The notes under the pieces: model-generated | Databases searched by the model: none | Told to the model about the DNA's origin: nothing | What the model saw: the letters and a program-made list of their open reading frames with translations, nothing else | Origin: Alisma plantago-aquatica | Lineage: Eukaryota; Streptophyta; Magnoliopsida; Alismatales; Alismataceae | Assembly (NCBI GenBank): GCA_963693085.1 | Contig: OY856410.1 | Span: 1,395,910,363 to 1,395,974,362, forward strand | Reading direction: 5' to 3' | DNA length: 64,000 nucleotides | Translations under genes and position numbers: made by a program | In this document: positions 10,054-22,630 of the stretch, piece by piece | How the letters are laid out: each line of letters opens with the position of its first letter | How positions within the stretch are numbered: position 1 is the first letter of the stretch

Positions 10054-13000
10054 TGTAAGGACCCTAACCTCTGTTTAGGATTTATCCTATTTGCTTTGCC
10101 TAACCCTGATGTTTAGTTGCTTGCTAATCACCTTTAGTGGTGATTAGGGTTTCTTTATGCTTGTTGAGTGTTGGAGGTGCTACTTGCAATTTACCCAAGT
10201 CTAGGGTTGTTGATCAAGTTTGTCACCTTGAGAAGTGTTCTTCTCTCTCCTTGCTTCCTCTAGTGTTGAGAGGAAAGGTTGGGCTCGTTGCTTGAGTTGC
10301 TCTGAGATTGGATGAGCCTTGTTGGGCCTTGATATGCCTTGCTTGAACCCTACCCTTGCCTTGTTGGACCTTGTGTCAGGCAAGAGTGCCCTGTATTGGC
10401 CATGGGTGTGTCGCCCAGGGATGTGTGTCGGGCATGGAGATGGGGTGTATCGGCCATGGAATCCCTTTGACCCTTTGACCTCGTTTGTGTCACCACTAGT
10501 GGACACTTGGTGCTTGATGCTTGCATGTGAAAATGGCCTTGGACATGTGTTTAAGGCAAGATAAGAAGGTGGCATTTGCCCATGGACAAGTGTCCCTAGG
10601 TGGTTGACACCTTGCCTTGTCTTACCTTGGTTTATCCTATAACCCCTTCTATATCTATGTTCCCTTTCTCTTGCTAAGGATCCCTTTAGTTCCTTAGTTT
10701 CCTCTCCTCTTGGTGCACGACACCTCTTCCTTTGCAAAGCTTGGTGGTCAATCCTTCTCTTTGGAGTCTTCTTCTTCCTCTTGAGGTGGCCGAAGGTGTT
10801 GCTTGGATCTTGCTTAAGGTGGGTTACATAACTCCTAACCCTAACCATACTACCTTCTTCTATATTCTTGCATATGTTTTAAGTTAAGCTTCTTGCTAAG
10901 TTGAACCTAGTTGGCCGAATCATGTTTTAGGGTTTCCTTATTGAGAAACACTCCTTTCTCTCCTTGGTCTAGAGGAGTGATCTTGAGTTCTAGTAATATG
11001 GGCAATACCCCTGTCTCGTTTAAGTTGAGAGGTGAGCTTGTGCTCTAGTGGCTTGAGCAACACCCTCCTCTCACCATGGATTTGAAAGGTGAGCTTTTGT
11101 GTGGATAAAGACCTTTGTTGAGGTTGATCCTTGTGGTTGCCCAAATTGTGATAGAGGTTGTGCAAGACCCCTCTCTCTTGGATGTTGAGAGGTGAGCCGA
11201 TCTTCTTGATCAATTTAGGGTTTGGTGCCCTTGTGCTTGAGGTTGATGATGATCTTGTATCATGCACGATATGGCTTTGGGATGGTGCTGACCGATACCT
11301 CTCTTGGACTAGAATTCTGGGTCGTTATGATGAGGTTGTGTTGGGCGATACACCTTGGTCCTTGCCTTGTGTGTTGGCCGATAGGATGAGGCTAGCTTGG
11401 TTGGACGATAGGTTTCCCCTTGGTGCCCTTGTATCGGTGGATGATGTGTGGTTCAGTGGGCGTTATAAGGTTGGCTTGGGCGCCATGGCTCTAGCCGATA
11501 TGATAGCCATTGCCCGTTACAACCCTAACCACATGGTGCATGACACACCTGGTTGCACGACATGCCCATAGATCTAGCTGCATGTTATGTTGTCATGTAC
11601 ACGATATGCCTTAGTCTCTGGTTGCATGACACACCTTGAGGTGTTAGCCCGATATCCTTGCTTTAGGCTTGGCTGATATGTGGCTAGAGTGTCGGCTGAT
11701 ATGTGGCTAGATGCTTGGGCGATATGAGGAAAGTTACCCTACCCGATACCACCTCTTGTGGGGGTGCCCTGCCCGTCACACTTTTTGTGAGGGTAGTGGG
11801 CACTTCTAGTGAGGGTCATGTTCCACCCGGAAACCCATCTGATAGTTCTTTATCATGCAATCGCATTCTTGTTGATAAGAGGTATGGTTTATGGTTTGTG
11901 AACCTTTTGACATGTTTGATAATCGTAAGGTGGTTGATTTAGTAGAACACACCTTTATAAACATGACATGTAACTCTAATGACATGATATTACATGTGTT
12001 TATGATCATCTTGAATCATGTATATATAATGATGAGTAAATGATACGTTTGGAAGTATATGAGTTGTTTCACATGATGTTGTGACCCATGTCTATGGTCA
12101 CAGGTTTGAGGCATGAATGATAAAGCGTATAATCATCAATGTTTCCCTATGCTTGATAGCATGATCATTCTATCAATTCCTTAATAGCTTCAGCTATCTC
12201 TATGAATGAGTATACTAACCATGCAGGTGTTTCATATGGATGCATATGAGGTATATATGTTTGAATATCACTACACTGATGGCCACTCTTGTTGATGAGA
12301 TAATCTGCATCACCGGTATGATGTGTTTGGGGTCTGAGGACCTGATTTGGATAAAGTGCCTAGTTGAGGTGTTATCCTTTAATGATGATTGTTATCCCAA
12401 GTGACGAGAATGCCTTATGAGGCAGTGGTTTCTTGTGATGAGGGATTGAGATCCCAGGATAATGGGATGATGGTAATAATAATGTAACTTTATGTTATGT
12501 ATGTGTTACAACCTGGTTACCTCAACAATTCATTTAAAATATACTAACTAATCACAGTGGAACATATCATGTAGTTTGCCCTGGCCATAGATCCATCATC
12601 GTCAGTAGCTGGTGATGGTGAAATGGGTTCTCCTGTGGGTTAACCCAGAGTGCATATTGTTGACTATGTGAGGTTTCTCCTAGCCTAAAATAGAGAGGAT
12701 TTGAGTGCAGCTGCAGTTGCAGACTCGGGATAGATAGAGCATGGTGAACAAGCCCCTGGCTCAGTGTGATAGAGAATGAATGCGTTCATGGATCAGAGAG
12801 CACAGTGAACTGGCATGTGGCTCAGATATACTAGCGCCAAGACATGTATCAAGGAGGGCTAGAGAAAGGGTAGCATGTGGGAGCTGACCCTGTGGTTGAG
12901 GCCACTTAAGCATGAGACTGCGGTCCTGCTTTGGTTCTCATGCACTGACCACGAGGTGGGAGGTCATGGAGTCCGGCTCTTCCATTGACCTTGTATGGCA

Positions 13001-13925
13001 CCGGCTCCGGGTTTCGCAGCCGTCAGTTGGATTTGAGTGGTGCGACTCACTTCCTCAGGGCATAATAATAATAATAACAATAATAATAATAATACGTAAT
13101 CCAGCCAAATAGTATTTATTGCTTAAAGGTAAAACACGGAACATTGATTAAGGCCTTGCTTGCGTAGTTGATTTTGTTATGTGTTGCAGTTACTTATACA
13201 TTCCTTATGTTATGTGGTAAGATCTTATAAATCTTATCTTGTCAATCATGTTCCATAAAGAAATACTTGGTTATATGCCTTCCGTACATCTTGATAAGCT
13301 TGATGGTATAAATAGCTTTGCTTAGTAGACTGCTCTTATTGTACGTTTTTCTCAGTTATCTACTTTAATCTTTCTGAGGTTTTATAGTTTCGACGGGGAG
13401 TTATGTTTCTCGCTGGGACTGTGTGTCTCACCCCGTTGGTTTACAACCTTTTTAGGTGATCGCGCTAGACGTGGTGGTGGTCGCGGAGTTGCGGCTGAGC
13501 ACCAAGAAGACTAGTACAAGGCAAGAGATGGATATGTTGCCGTTTTGGTTGTTTTGTTATAGAGTCCTAGAGTCATCCCTATACTCTCAGGTCCTCAGAG
13601 GCGTTTTGACGTTGTTTTAAGATGTATAGTTGATGAAGTTTGTATATCTTGCTGCTGGCCGGATGTGGCCTGACAGGTGTTGAACTCATGTGTGGACAGG
13701 ACAGTTGACCTCCTAAGTTGTGAACACATATCAAGACTTGTAAATGTTCATATAACCAGTTTTCTTGCAGGATGATGATCTAAATGTAATAGTTTCTTGG
13801 TTTATCTGTTTGTCAAAATCAGTTTTAATTAATCTGTGTTTGTGGTAATAGGTTGTTTATGGTGTTTTCCGCACATTTTCGCGTGGCACCTCATTGTCTG
13901 TGTGATATCGGGATGTGTCGCCACA
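10054..13925 (+). repeat. Element A 5' LTR (3,872 bp)
   Basis: Starts TGTAAGGACCC and ends GTCGCCACA five bases before the primer site. Contains a TATA-like TATATCTATG at 10650, GGTGGGTTACATAAC at about 10818, clusters of CGATA-containing words (10390-11760), an (ATA)n tract at 13062-13095, a GGGGAGTTATGTTTCTCGCT block at about 13395 and an acceptor-like TTTTTAG|GTG at 13451-13458. A long antisense open frame (10848-10201) has no recognisable domain and is likely chance. Confidence 0.93.
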
Positions 13926-13930
13926 AGTTT

Positions 13931-13942
13931 TGGTATCAGATC
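13931..13942 (+). other. Element A primer binding site (tRNA-iMet)
   Basis: TGGTATCAGATC lies five bases after the 5' LTR. The usual plant gypsy site is TGGTATCAGAGC, complementary to the 3' end of initiator tRNA-Met; positions 11-12 differ. Confidence 0.85.
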
Positions 13943-14050
13943 TCTAGGCTCGCTGAGTCTATAGGGATTTAGGACTAGGTTGTGTCTGTTCTTGTAAGTT
14001 TCCTGATTTTCTTACAATTATCTTCTACCCTCAGTGGAAGAAAAGCCAAG

Positions 14051-15250
14051 ATGTCTGGAAATCATGAAGAACATGCTGCCGAGAGCAGTGGTGTTGCATC
14101 AGTTGATGGAGCAGGAGGGCATCGGGTGCCTGAGGTCCCCCAACTTGACCCATCCATTTTCGAGAATCCTACCCACCAACAGCTTATGGGGCAGATGATG
14201 GATACGATGAATCTCATGGTAGAAAGATTGATAGTGCCTCCATCGAGAGCACAGGCTCCCCATGGGGAAACATCAAGTATTGGGAAGACCTTTGAGCGGC
14301 TTTGCCGAGTCTGAGTTTCGAACTATGCTGGGACGGCTGATCCAGCGGATGTAGATCTGTGGCTGATAAGTCTTGAGAAGGCTTTCTGGATCCTCGACAT
14401 CCCTGAAGCAGACAAAGTCAAGCATGTTGTTTACCTTCTGAAGGGTAGTGTTGGCCATTGGTGGGCCATCGAGGAGGAGAAGTGACCTGGTGAGGTGATC
14501 GGTTGGGAGGTTTTCCGGTGCGAGCTCGTCAGTAGATATTTTCTGAAGACGTATCTGGACGAGAAGATCAACCAGCTTGAGCACCTGCGCTAAGGAGCGA
14601 TGAACATCACCGAGTATGAAGCCAAGTTTATGGACCTGTTAAGGTTTTGTCCTCACATGGTAGCAACAGATGATGAACGGATCAGACGTTTTGAGAAAGG
14701 CCTGAGTGCTGAGCTGACAACACCTGCTTCTGCATTGGAGAACCGAGAGCGGTTTGCCACATTTGTGGAGTCTGTCCGAAGGATCGAACGATCAATTAGG
14801 GAAAAGAGAGAGGCCATGACCAAGGAGAGGCCTTCTTAGTTCCTGAGATAGAGGTTCGATGGCTTCAAGAAGCCGAGGTTTTCAACACCTTCTGGGTTAA
14901 GAGGTTCCAGTGCACCGTCACAGTGGTCTCCGAGTAAGGGAAGAGGATATGGTTCTTCACCGTCAAAGGCACATAGTACAACTTCAGTGGCAGTGACAGG
15001 GCCATATAGGCCACAGTTTGAGGATATGGCATGCTATATCTGTGGACAGATAAGGCATTTTAAGTCAAACTGCCCAAGAAAAGATGTCAAAGTGACACAA
15101 CAACCAAGGCAGAATCAGCAAGGGGCAGATAGACAGCAAACCAGTAATAGCAGAGGGCGAGGACGCGGTCAAGCGTCACAAGCAGGATCGTCTTCTCAAG
15201 GAAGCAGAGGTCGTGAACAGCAACCAATGGCTCGATTCTATGCTATGAGT
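14051..15250 (+). pseudogene. gag: Element A gag (broken)
   Basis: Gag forms the capsid particle that packages element RNA. The start ATG at 14051 gives MSGNHEEHAAE, the same N-terminus as the other gag copies here (MSGPHEEHAAE, MSREHEEHTAE, MSGEHEEHTIE). The capsid core includes GKTFERL, a GHWWAIEE block and EYEAKFMDLLRFCPHM. The zinc knuckle CYICGQIRHFKSNC (15032-15073) keeps C-x2-C-x4-H-x4-C, followed by a basic RGRGRGQ tract. In-frame stops lie at 14312, 14483, 14591, 14837 and 14849; comparison with sister copies suggests Arg or Gln codons before C-to-T change. No frameshift is seen, and the frame runs on into pol. The end is approximate. Confidence 0.9.
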
Positions 15251-18200
15251 CAGCCGGAGGCAATAGTCAACCCGCGAGTGGTGGTAGGTCAGATGGAGTT
15301 ATTTCATTTTGATTTGTCTTCTTCTTACTTTATATCTGTTCTGGTTGACCCGGGTGCTACACACTCTTTTATTGCACGTTCTATGCTTGATAATTGTCTG
15401 TTACCTGTTAGCTGTAAGAAAGATATCTTTTTGTTAGAAACCCCTCTAAATGGTTCCTCGATGCTTCGAGAGGAGTGCCCATCATGTGTTCTATCTTTTT
15501 CAGGACACATGATACAAGTGGATCTCATACCACTTGATATGCATGAATTCGATGTGATCCTTGGGATGGATACCTTAGAGAAGTATAAGGTTGTGTTGGA
15601 CTATGGTTCCAAGCAGGCAATGTTTGTTGATGATGGAGAAAAGTGGATCTTCCAAGGAGATAGGAAGATTCTTTCGACGTGTCTAGTGTCAGTGATGGTG
15701 GCAGAAAAGTTACTACGATAAGGATGTAAGGCATTCTTAGCTCACGTTGTGGATACCAAGGCAAAGGGTCCTAGCCTTGAGGAGGTGACGGTTGTTCGAG
15801 AGTTTGCAGATGTGTTTCCTGATGAGTTCCCCGGTGTTCCTCCACCTCGAGAGATTGATTTTGAGATCAATTCGGTTCCAGGAACACAACCAGTTGCACA
15901 TACACCATATAGGATGGCTCCAGTAGAGATGGTAGAGCTAAAGAAGCAGTTACAAGAGTTGTTGGAGAAAGGTTTCATCCGACCGAGTACGTCGCCTTGG
16001 GGTGCTCCAGTGTTGTTCGTTAAGAAGAAGGACGGGTCGATGCGGTTATGTGTAGATTATCGACAATTGAACAATGTCACGATTAAGAACAAGTACTCGT
16101 TGCCGAGGATAGATGATCTGTTTGATCAGTTGCATGGTGCTATAGTGTTTTCAAATATCGATCTATGATCTGGATATCATCAGTTGAGGATTAAGGCGGA
16201 TGACATACCAAAGTCAGCTTTTAGGACGAGGTATGGTCACTTCGAGTTTGTGGTTATGTCGTTTGGGCTAACCAATGCGCCTGCTGCTTTCATGGATTTG
16301 ATGAACATGGTGTTCCGTTCATTTCTAGATCAGTTTGTTGTAGTCTTTATAAATGACATCTTGATCTACAGTCAGGACAGTCAGAAACATGAACAACATC
16401 TTCGAAAAGCATTGACTCTTCTTCGCCAACATCAGTTGTATGCCAAGTTTAGTAACTGTGAGTTTTGGTTGAAGGAAGTAACTTTCTTGGGTCATGTGAT
16501 ATCTGTAGAAGGAGTTAAAGTGGACCCCAGGGAGGTGGAGTCTGTTGCGGAATGGGAACATCTGAAGACGTCGACCAAAGTTCGCAGTTTCCTGGGTTTA
16601 GCATGATACTACCGGAGGTTTATAAAGGACTTCAGTGTGATTGTGTTGTCGATGACGAAGTTGACCTGGAAAGACGTACCTTTTGTCTAGGATGATCGTT
16701 TCCAGCAAGCTTTCCAAAGATTAAAGGAGAAGTTGACTAGTGTTCAAGTGCTAGTGCTACCAGAGCCTGGGAAAGGCTATGTTGTTTTCTGCGATGCTTC
16801 CAAGAAGGGCTTAGGATGCATGCTGATGCAGGAAGACCATGTGGTTTCTTTTGCTTCACGACAGCTTAAGAAACATGAGGAGAACTATCCGACTCATGAC
16901 TTGGAGTTGGCAACAATGGTTCATGCGTTAAAGAGTTGGAGATACTATCTTTATGGGGAAGTGTGTCAGATCTTTACGGATCATAAGAATCTGAAGTACA
17001 TCTTCTCGCAGAGTGAGCTAAACATGCGACAACGTCGATGGATGGAGCTGATCAATGATTATGACTGCACCATTGAATATCACCCTGGTAAAGCGAACGT
17101 GGTAGTTGATGCGCTTAGCTGAAAGTCTTCTTCTCTCTCCACAAAGAAGGCATAGATGAGTTCCTTAGCATGCCATAGACGGGATATGTTTGTCTCCTTG
17201 CGACAGATGAATGTACAAATGGAAGTATACTTGTTAGTAGGACTGTTGGCACAAATGCAAGTCAAGCCTATGCTGAGACAGCAAATCAAAGATGCACAGC
17301 AAACAGATGATACAGTACAGTTGATCATGTCAGAGTTTGGTAGCGAAAAGCGTGATGGGTTCCATGAGTCCGAGGATGGACTAGTTTGCTACCATGGTAG
17401 GATGGTGGTTCCCGATGTTGATAATCTGAGGAAGCTAGTGCTCGAGGAAGCACACACAACGATGTATGCTATGCATCCAGGAGTCACCAAGATGTATCAC
17501 AATCTGAAGGACTTGTATTGGTGGCCTGGCTTGAAGAAGGATGTAGTTGAGTTTGTGGCTAGGTGTGCGGTATGCCAGCAAGTTAAGGCTGAGCATCAGA
17601 AGCCGGCAGGTATGTTGCAGTCCCTGCCAATACCGCAGTGGAAATGGGATCATATAACCATGGATTTCGTAGTTGGTCTGCCAAGGACAACTAAGAATCA
17701 TGATTCCATTTGGGTAATAGTGGACAAATTGACGAAGTCTGCCCATTTCATACATGTGAAGACAACATATACAACCGAGAAGCTCGCTCAAGTATATGTA
17801 GATGAGATAGTATGTTTGCACGACGTGCCAGCAACGATAGTTTTTGACAGAGGTCCTCAGTTCACGAGTCCTTTCTGGGAACAGTTGCACAAAGCTTTGG
17901 GAACGCATTTGAGGTTCAGCACTGCTTTCCACCCACAGACAGATGGACAGTCCGAAAGGACTATTCAGACTTTGGAGGATCTTCTTCGAGCTTGTGTTTT
18001 GTAGTTCCTAGGCAGTTGGGACGTGCATCTCAGTTTGATAGAGTTCGCCTACAACAATAGTTACCAGCGGAGCATTGACATGGCTCCCTATGAGGCCTTA
18101 TATGGCAGGAAGTGCAGATCTCCTTTATGTTGGTATGAGTCTGGTGAATATCAGCTTTTGGGTCCTGAGTTAGTACATCAGACAATAGAAAAGATCAAAG

Positions 18201-18727
18201 TGATACAACAACAACTGAAAGTGGCACAGGACAGACATAAGTCTTATGCAGACAATCGCCGATGACCTTTAGAGTTCCAAGTGGGAGACTAAGTGTACCT
18301 CAAGGTCTCACCTTGGAAAGGCGTGCTAAGGTTCGGCTGGAAAGGTAAGCTAGCACCTAGGTATATGGGGCCATATCCAGTAATAGCACGTGTTGGCAAG
18401 GTAGCTTACAAGTTAGAGTTGCCGCCAGAGTTGCACAGGTTACATCCAGTGTTCCACGTCAGCATGCTGAAGAAAAGTCACCCAGATACAGGGACAGTGA
18501 TACAACCAGTCAAAGTTGAGCTTGATGAAGATGTGACCTACGAGGAAGGTCCTGCGATGATCCTTAACAGAAGAGTAAAGAAGCTAAAGAGGAAGGACCT
18601 AGTTCCGGTAAAGGTTCTTTGGCATCATCGTGGCATTGAGGAAGCCGCGTGGGATCTTGAGGAAGAGATGATGAGGAAGTATCCCTTACTTTTCTCTTCG
18701 AATTTCGAGGACAAAATCCCTTTGTAG
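15251..18727 (+). pseudogene. pol: Element A pol: protease, RT, RNase H, integrase, chromodomain (broken)
   Basis: The protease shows VDPGATHSF with its Asp at 15347, where most have D-S/T-G. RT has LCVDYRQLN, the SGYHQL region and [10 protein letters not shown], but its catalytic box reads FINDILIYS: the first Asp is Asn (16352-16354), so polymerase activity would be lost. RNase H shows [28 protein letters not shown] and VVVDAL. Integrase has the H..H..C..C zinc region (about 17450-17590), a core with MDF, FDRGPQF and QSERTIQTLEDLL, and ends in a chromodomain (VKVLWHHRGIEEAAWDLEEE, then KYPLLF). Stops: 15719, 16166, 16604, 16688, 17120, 17153, 18002, 18263 and 18290; the final TAG is at 18725. 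The frame is the same as gag throughout, so gag and pol would be one polyprotein. It encodes reverse transcription, integration and, through the chromodomain, probable chromatin targeting. Confidence 0.93.
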
Positions 18728-18739
18728 AGGGTTATAGCT
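18728..18739 (+). other. Element A polypurine tract region
   Basis: GAGGGTTATAGC just before the 3' LTR is the position where plus-strand priming occurs. It is a weak purine run, comparable to TTAGGGGTTTATGGCT in C. It follows the chromodomain tail, which contains the TTTCGAGGACAAAAT block shared with C and D. Confidence 0.55.
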
Positions 18740-21700
18740 TGTAAGGATCCTGACCTCCGTTTAGGGTTTATCCTATTTGCTTTGCCTAACCCTGATGCTT
18801 AGTTGCTTTCTAATCACCTTTAGTGGTGATTAGGGTTTGTTTATGCTTGTTGAGTGTTGGAGGTGCTACTTGTAATTTACCCAAGTCTAGGGTTCTTGAG
18901 CAAGTTTGTCACCTTGAGAAGTGTTCTTCTCTCTCCTTACTTCCTCTAGTGTTGAGAGGAAAGGTTGGGCTCATTGCTTGAGTTGCTCTGAGCTTGGATG
19001 AGCCTTGTTGGGCCTTGATATGCCTTGCTTGAACCCTGCCCTTGCCTTGTTGGACCTTGTGTTGGGCAAGAGTGCCCTGTATCGGCCATGGGTGTGTCGC
19101 CCAGGGATGTGTGTCAGACATGGAGATGGGGTGTATCGGCCATGGAACCCCTTTGACCCTTTGACCTTGTTTGTGTCACCACTAGTGGACACTTGGGGCT
19201 TGATGCTTGCATGTGGCAATGGCCTTGGACATGTGTTTAAGGCAAGATAAGAAGGTGGCATTTGCCCATGGACAAGTGTCCCTAGGTGGGAGACACCTTG
19301 CCTTGTCTTACCTTGGTTTCTCCTCCAACCCCTTCTATATATGTGTTCCCTTTCTCTTGCTAGGGATCCCTTTAGTTCCTTAGTTTCCTCTCCCCCTTGG
19401 TGCATGACACCTCTTCCTTTGCAAAGCTTGGTGGCCGATCCTTCTCTTTGGAGTCTTCTTCTTCCTCTTGAGGTGGCCAAAGGTGTTACTTGGAGCTTGG
19501 AAGCTTGGAGCTTGCTTAAGGCGGGTTACATAACTCCTAACCCTAACCATACTACCTTCTTCTATATTCTTGCATATGTTTTAAGTTAAGCTTCTTGCTT
19601 AGTTGCACCTAGTTGGCCGAATCATGTTTTAGGGTTTCCTTGTTGAGCAACACTCCTTTCTCTCCTTGGTCTAGAGGAGTGATCTTGAGTTCTAGTAATA
19701 TGGGCAATACCCCTCTCTCGTTTAAGTTGAGAGGTGAGCTTGTGTTCTAGTGGCTTGAGCAACACCCTCCTCTCACCATGGATTTGAAAGGTGAGCTTTT
19801 GTGTGGATAAAGACCTTTGTTGAGGTTGATCCTTGTGGTTGCTCGAATTGTGATAGAGGTTGTTCAAGACCCCTCTCTCTTGGTTGTTGAGAGGTGAGTC
19901 GATCTTCTTGATCAATTTAGGGTTTGGTGCCCTTGTGCTTGAGGTTGATGATGATCTTGTATCATGCATGATATGTCTTTGGGATGGTGTTGACTGATAC
20001 CTCTCTTGGACTAGAATTATGGGTCGTTATGATGAGGTTGTGTTGGGCGATACACCTTGGTCCTTACCTTGTGTGTTGGCCGATAGGATGAGGCTAGCTT
20101 GGTTGGATGATAGGTTTCCCCTTGGTGCCCTTGTATCGGTGGATGATGTGTGGTTCAGTGGGCGTTATAAGGTTGGCCTGGGCGCCATGGCTCTAGCCGA
20201 TATGATAGTTGTTGCCCGTTACAACCCTAAATGCCTAGTGCATGACACACCTGGTTGCACGACATGCCCATAGACGTAGTTGCACGTTATGTTGTCATGT
20301 GCATGATATGCCTTAGTCTCTGGTTGCACGACACACCTTGAGGTGTTAGCCCGATATCCTTGCTTTAGGCTTGGACGATATGTGGCTAGAGTGTCGGCCG
20401 ATATGTGGCTAGATGCTTGGGCGATATGAGGAAAGTTACCCTACCCGATACCACCTCTAGTGGGGGTGCCATGCCCGTCACACTTTTTGTGAGGGTAGTG
20501 GGCACTTCTAGTGAGGGTCATGTTCCACCCGGAAACCCATCTGATAGTTCTTTATCATGCAATCACATTCTTGTTGATAAGAGTTATGGTTTATGGTTTG
20601 TGAACCTTTTGACATGTTTGATAATAGTAAGGTGGTTGATTTAGTAGAACGCACCTATGTAAATATGACATGTAACTCTAATGACATGATATTACATGTA
20701 TTTATGATCATCTTGAATCATGTATATATAATGATGAGTAAATGATAAGTTTGGAAGTATATGAGTTGTTTCACATGATGTTGTGACCCATGTCTATGGT
20801 CACAGGTTTGAGGCATGAATGATAAAGTGTATAATCATCAATGTTTCCCTATGTTTGATAGCATGATCGTTCTATCAATTCCTTAATAGCTTCATCTATC
20901 TCTATGAATGAGTATACTAACCATGCAGGTGTTTCATACAGATGCATATGAGGTATATATGTTTGAATATCACTGCACTGATGGCCACTCTTGTTGATGA
21001 GATAATCTGCATGACTGGTATGATGTGTTTGGGGTATGAGGACCTGAGTTGGCTAAAGTGCCTAGTTGAGGTGTTATCCTTTAATGATGATTGTTATCCC
21101 AAGTGATGAGAATGCCTTATGAGGCAGTGGTTTCTTGTGATGAGGGATTGAGATCCCAGGATAATGGGATGATGGTAATAATAATGTAACTTTATGTTAT
21201 GTATGTGTTACAACCTGGTTACCTCAACAATTAATTTAAAATATACTAACTAATCATAGTGGAACATATCATGTAGTTTTCCTTGGCCATAGATCCATCA
21301 TTGTCAGTAGTTGGTGATGGTGAAAGGGGTTCTCCTGTGGGTTAACCCAGAGCGCATATTTTTGAATATGTGAGGTTTCTCCTAGCCTAAAATTGAGAGG
21401 ATTCGAGTGAAGTTGCGGTTGCAGACTCGGGATAGATAGAGCATGGTGAACAAGCCCATGGCTCAGTGTGATAGAGCATGAATGCATACATGGCTCAGAG
21501 AGCACGGTGAACTGGCCTGTGGCTCAGATATACTAGCGTCGAGACCTATACCAAGGCGGGCTAGAGAAAGGGTATCCTGTGGGAGTTGACCCTGTGGTTG
21601 AGGCCACTTAAGCATGAGACTGCGATCCTGCTTTGGTTCTCATGCACTGACCATGAGGTGGGAGGTCATGGAGTCCAGCTCTTCCATTGACCTTGTATGG

Positions 21701-22625
21701 CATCGGCTCTGGGTTTCGCAGCCGTCGGTTGGATTTGAGTGGTGCGACTCACTTCCTCGGGGCATAATAATAATAATAATACGTAATCCAGCTGAATAGT
21801 ATTTATTGTTAAAGGTAAAACACAGAACATTGATTGAGGCCTTGCTTGCGTAGTTGATTTTGTTATGCGTTGTAGTTACTTATACGTTCCTTATGTTATG
21901 TGGTAAGATCTTATAAATCTTATCTTGTCAATCATGTTCCATAAAGAAATACTTGGTTATATGTCTTCCGTACATCTTGGTAAGCTTGATGGTATAAATA
22001 GCTTTGCTTAGTAGATTGCTCTTATTGTACGTTTTTCTCAATTATCTGCTTTAATCTTTCTGAGGTTTTATCGTTTCGGCGGGGAGTTATGTTTCTAGCT
22101 GGGGCTGTGTGTCTCACCCTGTTGGTTTACAACCTTTTTAGGTGATCGCGCTAGACGTGGTGGTGGTCGTAGAGTTGCGGCTGAGCAGCAAGAAGAGCAG
22201 TAGAAGGCAAGAGATGGATATATTGCCGTTTTGGTTGTTTTGTTATAGAGTCCTAGAGTCATCCCTGTACTCTCAGGTCCTCGGAGGCATTTTGACATTG
22301 TTTGAAGATGTATAGCTGATGAAGTTTGTATATCCTACTGTTGGTCGGATGTGGCCTGTTACGTATGTATAAACAAGTGTTGAGCTCATGTGTGGACATG
22401 ACAACTGACCTCCTAAGCTGTGAACACGTATCAAGACTTGTAAATGTTCATATAACATGTTTTCTTGCAGGATGAGGATTTGAATGTAATAGTTTCTTGG
22501 TTTATCTGTTTATCAAAATGGGTTTTAATTAATTAGTGTTTGTGTTAATAGGTGGTTTATGGTGTTTTCCGCACATTTTCACGTGGCACCTCGTTGTCTG
22601 TGTGATATCAGGATGTGTCGCCATA
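18740..22625 (+). repeat. Element A 3' LTR (3,886 bp)
   Basis: Colinear with the 5' LTR. TATATATG at 19336, GCGGGTTACATAAC at about 19522, a shorter (ATA)n tract at 21764-21781, the GGGGAGTTATGTTTCTAGCT block at about 22081 and the acceptor-like TTTTTAG|GTG at 22136-22144. Ends GTCGCCATA, where the 5' copy has CCACA, then the target duplication GTTTA. Confidence 0.93.
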
Positions 22626-22630
22626 GTTTA
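22626..22630 (+). repeat. Target site duplication of element A, right copy
   Basis: GTTTA, identical to 10049-10053. Confidence 0.9.

Larger units (their letters stand above)
10054..22625 (+). mobile_element. Element A: complete Ty3/gypsy LTR retrotransposon, Tekay/Del chromovirus type
   Basis: Two long direct repeats (10054-13925 and 18740-22625) flank a 4,814-bp internal region in the order PBS, gag, protease, RT, RNase H, integrase, chromodomain. That order is Ty3/gypsy, and the C-terminal chromodomain plus very long LTRs point to Tekay/Del. The LTRs begin TGTAAGG and end CCACA/CCATA. A perfect GTTTA target duplication shows insertion as a unit. In the first 165 or so LTR bases I count 10 mismatches between copies by eye, so it is not recent. 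All domains carry stops, so it cannot now make its own proteins. Confidence 0.95.

Noticed and set aside
10201..10848. Antisense open frame of 215 codons in the A 5' LTR (relative at 18971-19480)
   Set aside because: It differs in frame and length between the two LTRs, is basic and low in complexity, and has no domain. Probably a chance frame from biased composition.
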